Shown: positions 7,056 to 12,286 of the stretch, in pieces
Layout: each line of letters opens with the position of its first letter
How positions within the stretch are numbered: position 1 is the stretch's first letter
Assembly: GCA_017577345.1 (NCBI GenBank)
Contig: PITX01000016.1
Span: 1-12,286 of the forward strand
Source of the DNA: Clostridiales bacterium
Lineage (GTDB): Bacteria > Bacillota > Clostridia > Oscillospirales > Oscillospiraceae
DNA: 12,286 bases
Direction of reading: 5' to 3'
The notes under the pieces: generated by a model
Told to the model about the DNA's origin: nothing
Seen by the model: only the letters and a program-made list of their open reading frames with translations
Databases searched by the model: none
Position numbers and translations under genes: made by a program

Positions 7056-8756
7056 TTGGAAAACGGAAAAGTTAAAAAGCAGAACTTTCTGACCGGCGCG
7101 GCGATATTGTCTCTCTCAACGATCGTCGTAAAGGTCATCGGTATGCTGTATAAGCTGCCGCTCAATCAGATCATTGATTCGCAGGGCTTTGCCTATTTCA
7201 ACAAGGCGTATGCGATCTATACGGTGCTTCTGGTCATCTCCACCACGGGTCTGCCGGTCGCCATGAGCCGCATGGTTTCCGAGGCGCACGCCCGCGGTAA
7301 CGGAAAACAGATGCAGCGCATTTTCCGCACGGCACTGTATGCCTATCTGGGCATCGGCTTCCTCGGCACCGGCATTATGATGCTCTTCCCGCGCTGGCTG
7401 GCAACGGATGTCATGTCCATGCCGAATGCGTGGTATTCCATTTTTGCTCTTGGACCTGCGGTGCTGTGCATCTGCATCGCATCCGCCTGCCGCGGCTTCT
7501 TCCAGGGACAGGGTGATATGACGCCCACCGCAATCAGCCAGATCATCGAAGCGTTGGGCAAGCTGCTGCTCGGTCTCGGCTTTGCGTGGATCGTCAAGAA
7601 GTATACCGGCGATCTGGCACTGTCCTCCGGCGCATCCATTGCGGGCATCAGCATCGGCACGGCGTTCTCCGCACTGTATGTCATCGTCAGATACCGCCGC
7701 AACCGCAGCCATGTCGCATCTCTGGGCGGAACGGCTCTTTCCTATGGAAAGACGGCAAAGCTGCTGCTTGCCATTGCCGTACCGATCACACTCGGCGCGG
7801 CGGGTCTGCAGCTCATCAACCTCATCGACGAGATCATGGTCACGCGCCGCCTGCTTGAGGCGGCGGAAGCAACACCGCAGGGCGCGGCAAGCTGGATGGG
7901 GCAGATGCTCACGCTTGCACATGAAAATATGAGCGAGGGCGGTGTGATCGTGGCATGGAAGGATGTCATGCAGACGGCGGTCGAAAACCAGAGCGGTGTT
8001 TACGCTCTGTGTCAGACGATCTTCAACTTCCCGACGGCGTTCTTCCCCTGCATCACCGCCGCGATCATTCCTGCGATCACCGCACATCTGACCTGCGGCG
8101 ACCGGAAGAATGTAAAGCTGGTGCAGGATTCCTCCCTGCGACTGACGGGGCTGATCGCAATGCCCTGCGCTGTCGGTCTGCTGGTGCTGGCAGAGCCAAT
8201 TATGGCACTGCTCGGCAGCTACGGTGATAGCCGTGTGCAGATGGCAGCCGCACTGCTTGCCCTGCTTGCACCGACCGTGCTGATCAACGGCATCACCACC
8301 GTGACGACGGCGATCATGCAGGCGCATAACCGCCCGTGGCTGCCGATGATCAATATGCTGATCGGCGGCATCGTCAAGGTCATTGTCAACTACATTCTGG
8401 TCGGTAATCCCGCCATCGGAATTTTAGGCGCACCGATCGGCACCCTGTCGTGCTTCTTCGTGTATATGGTGCTCAATATTTTCACAATGCGCCGTATTAT
8501 GGAGCAGCCGCCGAAGCTGCTGCCCAAGATCTGGAAGAGCGGACTTGCCGCGATCGCCATGGGCGTTGTCGCCTATTTCGGGTATTCTCTGCTTTCCCGC
8601 ATCGTTGCGAGTGTAGCAGTTGCCTGCCTCGGTGCAATCGCCGCCGCCGCAGTCGTTTACCTGTTACTTGTCATTTTGCTGAAAGCGATCACCTATGAGG
8701 ACTGTTTACTGCTCCCAAAGGGAGAGAAAATTGCGAAAATTCTGAAAATTCATTGA
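7056..8756 (+). CDS. Polysaccharide-biosynthesis/MOP-superfamily flippase, SpoVB/YabM-like
   Basis: A 566-aa multispanning membrane protein of the MATE-like MOP exporter superfamily (Polysacc_synt / MurJ-SpoVB-type), with about 14 hydrophobic segments, expected to flip lipid-linked envelope precursors across the cytoplasmic membrane. The N-terminus KKQNFLTGAAILSLSTIVVK, the PLNQIID segment and the RGFFQGQGDMTPTAISQIIE segment (146-165) are the recognisable SpoVB/YabM signatures. The start is TTG at 7056 behind AAGGAAGGA; the gap to the preceding stop is 2 bases. Residues ~268-314 form an insertion of roughly 30-45 hydrophilic residues after DEIMVTRRL, a place where other SpoVB-like proteins have a short loop. 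B. subtilis yabM sits upstream of yabN (MazG) and yabO (RqcP); here it precedes hup and rqcP with no mazG. It could instead serve exopolysaccharide or peptidoglycan lipid II; the sequence does not decide the substrate. Confidence 0.88.
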   Translation: MENGKVKKQNFLTGAAILSLSTIVVKVIGMLYKLPLNQIIDSQGFAYFNKAYAIYTVLLVISTTGLPVAMSRMVSEAHARGNGKQMQRIFRTALYAYLGIGFLGTGIMMLFPRWLATDVMSMPNAWYSIFALGPAVLCICIASACRGFFQGQGDMTPTAISQIIEALGKLLLGLGFAWIVKKYTGDLALSSGASIAGISIGTAFSALYVIVRYRRNRSHVASLGGTALSYGKTAKLLLAIAVPITLGAAGLQLINLIDEIMVTRRLLEAAEATPQGAASWMGQMLTLAHENMSEGGVIVAWKDVMQTAVENQSGVYALCQTIFNFPTAFFPCITAAIIPAITAHLTCGDRKNVKLVQDSSLRLTGLIAMPCAVGLLVLAEPIMALLGSYGDSRVQMAAALLALLAPTVLINGITTVTTAIMQAHNRPWLPMINMLIGGIVKVIVNYILVGNPAIGILGAPIGTLSCFFVYMVLNIFTMRRIMEQPPKLLPKIWKSGLAAIAMGVVAYFGYSLLSRIVASVAVACLGAIAAAAVVYLLLVILLKAITYEDCLLLPKGEKIAKILKIH

Positions 8757-8917
8757 TTTTTCCTATTTTTTACTTGCTTATTTCTGAGATTTATGATAGA
8801 TTTTATAAGCAGAGGAAATGTCGGAAGATTATGGTGCGGTATGCTGCTGTATGCCAGCCGATCTGATATTTTTGTCGAACGAAAAATGATAAATATTTTT
8901 TAGAAAGAGGTACAATT
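8757..8917 (+). promoter_or_regulatory. AT-rich intergenic region with the probable hup promoter
   Basis: This 161-bp gap is the only long non-coding stretch in the window and is sharply more AT-rich than its surroundings. A separate promoter for hup is expected here. Candidate sigma-A-type elements are imperfect: TTGCTT at 8774-8779 with TAGATT at 8797-8802 (17-base spacing), or TTCTGA at 8782-8787 with TATAAG at 8804-8809 (16-base spacing). AAAGAGG (8904-8910) ends 7 bases before the hup ATG and is the ribosome binding site. No convincing terminator follows the flippase gene; only weak T-runs are present at 8757-8770. The exact promoter is inference. Confidence 0.45.
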
Positions 8918-9193
8918 ATGAACAAGACTGAACTCATTGCTGAAATCGCCGCAAAGGCCGGCCTGTCCAAGAAGGACGCAGAGAAGGCTCTGGCTGCTGT
9001 TGTCGACTCCGTGAAGGAAGCTGTCGCTAAGGGCGACAAGGTCCAGCTGGTCGGCTTCGGCTCCTTTGAACTGAAGTGCCGTGACGCTCGCATGGGCCGC
9101 AACCCCAAGACCAAGGAAGCGATCCGGATCCCCGCTTCCAAGGCTCCCGTCTTCAAGGCCGGCAAGGCTTTCAAGGACGCTGTCGCAAAATAA
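8918..9193 (+). CDS. hup: DNA-binding protein HU
   Basis: HU is a small, abundant histone-like protein that bends DNA as a dimer and structures the nucleoid. The product is 91 aa, the normal length. The HU/IHF signature GFGSFELKCRDARMGRNPKT spans residues 46-65, with the DNA-intercalating proline at Pro63 at the tip of the beta-arm. The C-terminal KAPVFKAGKAFKDAV is typical HU. Codon use differs from neighbouring genes: all three prolines are CCC, nearly all lysines are AAG and most alanines are GCT/GCC, as expected for a very highly expressed gene. It has its own AT-rich upstream region and a strong hairpin right after its stop. It lies between a YabM-like flippase and rqcP, an arrangement seen in many Clostridia. 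A host-factor role such as IHF is unlikely given the family's distribution. Confidence 0.96.
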   Translation: MNKTELIAEIAAKAGLSKKDAEKALAAVVDSVKEAVAKGDKVQLVGFGSFELKCRDARMGRNPKTKEAIRIPASKAPVFKAGKAFKDAVAK

Positions 9194-9203
9194 GATTTGC
9201 TGA

Positions 9204-9235
9204 AAAACGGGGTTGCCCATCGGCAGCCCCGTTTT
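9204..9235 (+). terminator. Hairpin terminator/attenuator after hup
   Basis: AAAACGGGGTTGCC (9204-9217) pairs with GGCAGCCCCGTTTT (9222-9235) around the 4-base loop CATC, giving a 14-bp stem with a single T-G wobble. The T-run forms the 3' arm. It begins 10 bases after the hup stop and ends 15 bases before the rqcP ATG, so rqcP transcription must come mainly from read-through or from a promoter inside or before hup. Confidence 0.8.
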
Positions 9236-9241
9236 CCGTAT

Positions 9242-9246
9242 GGAGG
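9242..9246 (+). promoter_or_regulatory. Ribosome binding site that decides the rqcP start
   Basis: GGAGG lies 4 bases before ATG 9251. The frame is open further upstream to a TTG at 9197, but that stretch is the terminator hairpin, and the conserved RqcP N-terminus [12 protein letters not shown] begins exactly at 9251. Confidence 0.75.
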
Positions 9247-9250
9247 AACT

Positions 9251-9496
9251 ATGCGCCTGGATAAATTTCTGAAGGTATCGCGCCTGATCAAGCGGCGCAC
9301 GGTCGCCAATGAGGCGTGTGACAATGCCCGCGTGACAGTGAACGACCGTCCTGCAAAAGCATCGTACGATGTCAAGGTGGGCGATGTCATCCGCATCGCC
9401 TTCGGAAGCCGCACGGTGGCGGTCGAGGTGCTGGCGGTCGCAGAGGCAGTCCGCAAGGACGATGCATCCGCCATGTACAAGGAATTAGCGGAATGA
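9251..9496 (+). CDS. rqcP: RqcP (YabO), S4-domain ribosome-associated quality-control factor
   Basis: An 81-aa RNA-binding protein made almost entirely of one S4 domain. In B. subtilis RqcP works with RqcH on stalled 50S subunits to promote C-terminal poly-alanine tailing. The N-terminus [20 protein letters not shown] is nearly the same as the B. subtilis protein. It is followed by the [22 protein letters not shown] core and a C-terminal AAxMYKEL-like end ([10 protein letters not shown]). Length matches the family (about 80-86 aa). Translation starts at ATG 9251 behind GGAGG. Its last codon and stop overlap the shared terminator hairpin at 9495-9530. In B. subtilis and many spore formers yabP and yabQ follow; here the next gene is convergent and unrelated. 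An Hsp15-type heat-shock S4 protein is the alternative, but the motif pattern favours RqcP. Confidence 0.93.
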   Translation: MRLDKFLKVSRLIKRRTVANEACDNARVTVNDRPAKASYDVKVGDVIRIAFGSRTVAVEVLAVAEAVRKDDASAMYKELAE

Positions 9497-9530
9497 AGAA
9501 ACGGAGCTGAACGATCAGCTCCGTTTCTTC
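9495..9530. terminator. Bidirectional terminator shared by rqcP and the convergent DUF1576 gene
   Basis: GAAGAAACGGAGCTGA (9495-9510) and TCAGCTCCGTTTCTTC (9515-9530) form a perfect 16-bp stem with the loop ACGA. The 5' arm contains the last two bases of the rqcP stop codon (9494-9496), and the 3' arm contains the TGA stop and last codons of the minus-strand gene (stop at 9515-9517). The purine-rich 5' arm and pyrimidine-rich 3' arm give a U-rich 3' side on either strand. Confidence 0.85.
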
Positions 9531-10861
9531 GTTATAAAGTGCTCCAATATCGGCACAAACAGGATGCAGGTGAAGGCAGCCGTGAAGCCGCCGTTATACA
9601 GGCAGAAGCCGCCGTGCAGCAGGGGAACGCTGGTGACGAGGACAAAGTGCACAACGCCCGCGAGAATACCGTACTGCCAGCCGAATTTTCCGGTCAGCGG
9701 CGACAGACCGCTTGCGAAGCAAAGACCGACAAGCATCGCCTGCGCGTCGATGGCGTGCAGGTATTCGCCGCCGATCAGCCCCTTGCTGACCCACCCGAAC
9801 AGGAACGACGCGCCGAAATAGCCGACCATGACCGGCCAGACATTGCGCGGATGCGAGCCTGCGCAGCAGGTGGAGAGCATACAGAAGATACAGCCGAGTG
9901 TGACGGCGTTAAAAACCGTCTTACTGCCGCCCATCAGCGCGGCAATATTGTAGTACAGCAGGATGAACAGACCGAAGACACCGGCATTCATCATCACCGC
10001 CGCTTTGCCGTAACGCGGCAGGAAATCGACCTCGTAGCCGCTGTCCTTCAGCAGCGACCAATAATCCTTCGGCTTACAGCCGAGCGCAAGGGCAAAAATG
10101 ATGCACAGCGCAAAGACCGCAAGGCAGAGAATATTGCTGATCTGCCACGATGCGATGCTGAGGTCGGCAGTCGGACCGACATCGGTCGTGCCGCGAGCCG
10201 CGCCGAGCACATGGTACAAAAACGCCCGCAGGAAAAATGCGGTCATGCCGATCGGCACTGCGGCGGAAAACAGCGTGTAGTTTTTGTGAATACGCGGCGC
10301 ATAGGCCATGCCTGCCGGAAGGAAAAATCCGACAAGAAGCCCGATCAGCACGGCAAGCAGAAGCCCCTGCCAGCGGAAGCCGACGGGAAGTGCGTTCGGA
10401 TAGGCGAGAATGAGGTCGGAAAACAGCGGTGCCATACCCGTGGTGAAGATCATAGCATCGGCGTAAGCACCGAGCGGCTTCCTCTTGACGAGACAGTACA
10501 GTGCTACGCCGAAAAAGCCGAACCAGACATTCAGAAGATTGATGCCCCAGAACGCCAGTCCTGCGGTCAGCAGCACGGCGATCACAGACGGCGCTCCCGG
10601 TTTGGAGTGCGGCAGGAGATAGAGCACCGAGCAGATCAGCGTGACACAGGCGACATTCAGCAAGGTGCCTGCGTAGCCGCCGTAGGACGGGTCAAAATAA
10701 TTTGTCGGCGTTTTTGCCGTCTGCGAAACAATGCGCCACAGCCCTTTGAACATATCGGCACGGTCGGGCATACAGACTGCCGCGATCAGAAAAACTGCGC
10801 CGAACAGAAAGAACAGCAGCCGCAGAAATTTCTCGGGGGACATTGCGGTGACTTTTTTCAT
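9515..10861 (-). CDS. DUF1576-like multispanning membrane protein
   Basis: A 448-aa integral membrane protein with roughly a dozen hydrophobic segments and no cleavable signal peptide. I recognise the DUF1576 pattern: FWGINLLNVW and the following segment in the first half, GSHPRNVWPVMVGYF in the second half, and LHGGFCLYNGGFTAAF near the C-terminus. The family has no established function; a transporter or channel role is inference from topology. The N-half segment RIHKNYTLFSAA and the C-half segment LLHGGFCLYNGGFTAA look like counterparts of an internal duplication. The start is ATG at 10861-10859, overlapping the folD TGA as ATGA, with GGAGG 5 bases upstream (10866-10870 as CCTCC on the plus strand). 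The reading frame stays open upstream inside folD, but that extension is hydrophilic and unrelated, so I exclude it. The second in-frame ATG at 10843 would be six codons shorter. Coupling to folD suggests a link with one-carbon metabolism. Confidence 0.85.
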   Translation of the reverse strand: MKKVTAMSPEKFLRLLFFLFGAVFLIAAVCMPDRADMFKGLWRIVSQTAKTPTNYFDPSYGGYAGTLLNVACVTLICSVLYLLPHSKPGAPSVIAVLLTAGLAFWGINLLNVWFGFFGVALYCLVKRKPLGAYADAMIFTTGMAPLFSDLILAYPNALPVGFRWQGLLLAVLIGLLVGFFLPAGMAYAPRIHKNYTLFSAAVPIGMTAFFLRAFLYHVLGAARGTTDVGPTADLSIASWQISNILCLAVFALCIIFALALGCKPKDYWSLLKDSGYEVDFLPRYGKAAVMMNAGVFGLFILLYYNIAALMGGSKTVFNAVTLGCIFCMLSTCCAGSHPRNVWPVMVGYFGASFLFGWVSKGLIGGEYLHAIDAQAMLVGLCFASGLSPLTGKFGWQYGILAGVVHFVLVTSVPLLHGGFCLYNGGFTAAFTCILFVPILEHFITKKRS

Positions 10862-11751
10862 GGCAGCCTCCGGGCAGCGCGTTCTGCCGCCTCGATCACA
10901 TGCTTCATGAGCACCGAGGTCGTTACGCTGCCGACACCGCCGGGAACGGGCGTGATCGCGCCGACGATCGGCTCCACTGCGGAAAATGCGGCATCTCCGG
11001 CGATCGCGCCCATGCCGCCTTTGGCGTTGGGCTTGTTTTCGTCCCAGTTGATCGAAACATCCAACACGACCTGCCCGGGGCGGACAAATTCCTCCGTCAG
11101 CGAGTTTAACGCACCTGCGGCGGTAATGATCAGGTCCGCGCTGCGGCAGAGCGCGGCGGTGTTGACGGTTTTGGTGTGGCAGACGGTGACGGTGGCATTC
11201 CGTTTCAGGAGCATCATCGCCGCGGGCTTGCCGACGACAGGGCTTCTGCCGATGACAACGGCGTTTTTCCCCGTGCAGTCGATGCCGTAGTGGTCGAGAA
11301 TTTCCATACACGCGGCAGGCGTACAGGGCGCAAAGCCGAGATCGCTCCGACCCTCAAATACGCCTGCGGCAGAGAGGCCGGTCATGCCGTCCACATCCTT
11401 TTCGGAGGCGAGACGGTTGCAGATCTCGTCACTGTCCGCTTTCAGGTGCTGCGGCAGCGGACGGAACAGCAGAACGCCGTGCACGGAAGCATCCGCGTTG
11501 AGCGCGTCAATGGCGGACAAAACTTCGGCTTTTTCGACGCTTTCCGGCAGGACAACGCGCCTTATGGCAACGCCGACCGCCTCTGCGCGTTTACACGCAC
11601 CGCTTTCGTAGCTCAAATCGGCGGGATTTTCGCCGATGCGGAGTAATGCGAGCGTCGGCGTGATGCCGCTTGACCGAAGAGCCGCTGTGCGGGCAGTCAG
11701 GGAGGCGCAGAGCGCATCGTTTACTTCTTTTCCGAGCAGTAATTCAGCCAT
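10858..11751 (-). CDS. folD: FolD-family methylenetetrahydrofolate dehydrogenase with altered cyclohydrolase site
   Basis: FolD normally oxidises 5,10-methylene-THF with NADP and hydrolyses methenyl-THF to 10-formyl-THF in a single active site. This 297-aa protein has the usual length. It keeps Tyr48, the KDVDG segment (118-122, Asp121), GRSPVVGKP for nucleotide binding (168-176), CHTKT (191-195) and a PGGVGSVTTS end motif (270-279; canonical FolD has PGGVGPMT). Spacing Tyr48-Asp121 is 73, exactly as Tyr52-Asp125 in human MTHFD1, so an ungapped alignment is justified. On it, the catalytic Lys (human Lys56) is Ala52 and the Gln (human Gln100) is Phe96. The dehydrogenase may therefore be retained and the cyclohydrolase weak or absent. 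GGAGGG 7 bases before the ATG is the ribosome binding site, and the gap to the fchA stop is 12 bases. The stop overlaps the DUF1576 start. The name folD is by family; the activity is uncertain. Confidence 0.92.
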   Translation of the reverse strand: MAELLLGKEVNDALCASLTARTAALRSSGITPTLALLRIGENPADLSYESGACKRAEAVGVAIRRVVLPESVEKAEVLSAIDALNADASVHGVLLFRPLPQHLKADSDEICNRLASEKDVDGMTGLSAAGVFEGRSDLGFAPCTPAACMEILDHYGIDCTGKNAVVIGRSPVVGKPAAMMLLKRNATVTVCHTKTVNTAALCRSADLIITAAGALNSLTEEFVRPGQVVLDVSINWDENKPNAKGGMGAIAGDAAFSAVEPIVGAITPVPGGVGSVTTSVLMKHVIEAAERAARRLP

Positions 11752-11763
11752 CGGTGACCCTCC

Positions 11764-12286
11764 CTATGCGAAAAATCCGTCTTTGACGCTTTCAAAGATC
11801 CGGTCTGCCAGCGCACCGTAGGTTTCCAGCATCGTCAGGCAGCCTCGGTTGAGCGAGTCGGCGTATTCGCGGTTTTTCAGACTCTTGGTATTGATAAACA
11901 CATTGAGCGATGCTGCCTGCATCGCGGCCTTGAGCGTCACCGCGGCGCAGCCTGCGTCGGAAACTGCCAGCCGCGAGCCTTTTTCGGCAAGGACGGCAAC
12001 GGCGTCCAGTGCCTCACAGCAAAGCGACATGATGCGCATCGGCACCTGACAGGCGGCGGCGGATGCCGCCTCTAAAGCGGCGTCACGGCACGGGTCGTCC
12101 TTTGCAATGCCGTAGGCCTTTGCCAGCGGCAGGAAGCCCGTCTCATCGGCGGCGACCTGCGCCAGAAGCTCCGCCTGCAGAGCGGTGCATTTTTCCGAGA
12201 GCGCAAGGATCTCCGCCTCCACGGCGGCATATTTTTTCTTACCGACCGTCAGAGCACCGACCATATTGCCCAGCGCGGTGCCGATC
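11764..12286 (-). CDS. fchA: Cyclodeaminase/cyclohydrolase-family protein (FchA/FTCD-C), 5' end outside window
   Basis: The frame is open to the window edge, so the 173 C-terminal residues of a protein usually ~205-210 aa are visible. The visible start IGTALGNMVGALTVGKKKY is the classic FTCD cyclodeaminase-domain motif. It is followed by an all-helical body with AASAAACQVPMRIMSLC and EKGSRLAVSDAGCAAVTLKAAMQAASLNVFINTKSL, including the conserved SDAG..A and N-x-x-I-N-x-K-S pattern. The family includes methenyl-THF cyclohydrolase (FchA of methylotrophs) and formimidoyl-THF cyclodeaminase (purine/glycine- and histidine-fermenting bacteria and the C-terminal half of FTCD). The internal ATG at 12264 falls within the conserved motif, so it is not the real start. 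The gene is first in the visible minus-strand unit, 12 bases before folD. Given the altered FolD site next door, methenyl-THF cyclohydrolase is the favoured role; cyclodeaminase is the alternative. Confidence 0.88.
   Translation of the reverse strand, partial: IGTALGNMVGALTVGKKKYAAVEAEILALSEKCTALQAELLAQVAADETGFLPLAKAYGIAKDDPCRDAALEAASAAACQVPMRIMSLCCEALDAVAVLAEKGSRLAVSDAGCAAVTLKAAMQAASLNVFINTKSLKNREYADSLNRGCLTMLETYGALADRIFESVKDGFFA

Noticed and set aside
8712..8724. CTCCC-AAA-GGGAG mini-hairpin near the end of the flippase gene
   Set aside because: Only 5 bp with a 3-base loop, inside the coding sequence and without an adjacent T-run, so it is not a credible terminator.
8735..8751. Tandem GAAAATTC repeat (two copies, 1 base apart)
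   Set aside because: It encodes the repetitive Lys-Ile residues of the flippase C-terminus (KILKI), so chance or coding constraint explains it.
8865..8890. ATTTTT...AAAAAT inverted repeat before hup as an operator
   Set aside because: Six A-T pairs around an 8-base loop in an AT-rich region are expected by chance; no known operator consensus is matched.
9197..9250. Alternative TTG start at 9197 for rqcP
   Set aside because: It would translate through the hup terminator hairpin; the conserved N-terminus and GGAGG support ATG 9251.
9539..11290. Long plus-strand open frame antisense to the DUF1576 gene and folD
   Set aside because: Its translation is low-complexity and rich in Arg, Gln and Ala with no family pattern; it mirrors the codon bias of the two real minus-strand genes.
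10862..11311. Upstream extension of the DUF1576 reading frame (150 codons, open inside folD on the same strand)
   Set aside because: The extension is Arg/His-rich, unlike any membrane protein N-terminus, and overlaps the well-conserved folD. The ATGA overlap and GGAGG at 10861 give a clear start.
1..12286. CRISPR array, tRNA/rRNA genes, insertion sequences, prophage or defence genes
   Set aside because: I saw no regularly spaced repeats, no cloverleaf-like sequences, and no transposase, integrase or phage motifs on either strand.

Overview
The window looks like chromosomal DNA from a moderately GC-rich member of the Bacillota, most likely class Clostridia and probably the Oscillospiraceae/Ruminococcaceae (Faecalibacterium/Gemmiger-like). 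The reasons are the gene order recJ-rel-dtd-MBL-hemZ, a YabM/SpoVB-like flippase next to hup and rqcP, a HemZ-type radical SAM protein, an fchA-folD pair and a DUF1576-type membrane protein. The taxonomic placement is inference from families and synteny. I see no rRNA, tRNA, CRISPR array, insertion sequence or phage gene.

Layout. Bases 1-8756 hold seven tightly packed plus-strand genes: the 3' part of recJ; rel (bifunctional (p)ppGpp synthetase/hydrolase); dtd (D-aminoacyl-tRNA deacylase); a small metallo-beta-lactamase-fold hydrolase; hemZ; an MtaD-like amidohydrolase/deaminase; and a SpoVB/YabM-type flippase that starts with TTG. Gaps run from a 1-base overlap to 28 bases, so they are probably largely co-transcribed. 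A 161-bp AT-rich gap (8757-8917) is the only real intergenic region and probably carries the hup promoter. It is followed by hup (HU), a strong hairpin, and rqcP (ribosome quality control, S4 domain). A perfect 16-bp hairpin at 9495-9530 closes the plus-strand block and is shared with the convergent minus-strand genes.

From 12286 back to 9515 the minus strand carries a compact three-gene unit in the order fchA (5' end outside the window) -> folD -> DUF1576 membrane protein. folD and the DUF1576 gene overlap by ATGA. The main point of interest is here. The FolD protein keeps its NADP-binding and DVDG motifs, but aligned without gaps to canonical FolD it lacks the cyclohydrolase lysine (Ala52) and glutamine (Phe96). 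A stand-alone cyclodeaminase/cyclohydrolase-family protein (FchA) is encoded 12 bases upstream. This suggests that the two activities usually fused in one FolD site are split over two proteins, with an uncharacterised membrane protein translationally coupled to them.

Together the plus-strand genes cover DNA repair, the stringent response, translation quality control (Dtd, RqcP), radical SAM/porphyrin-type chemistry, nucleoside salvage or SAH/MTA deamination, and envelope lipid-linked precursor export. The minus-strand unit concerns one-carbon (tetrahydrofolate) metabolism.
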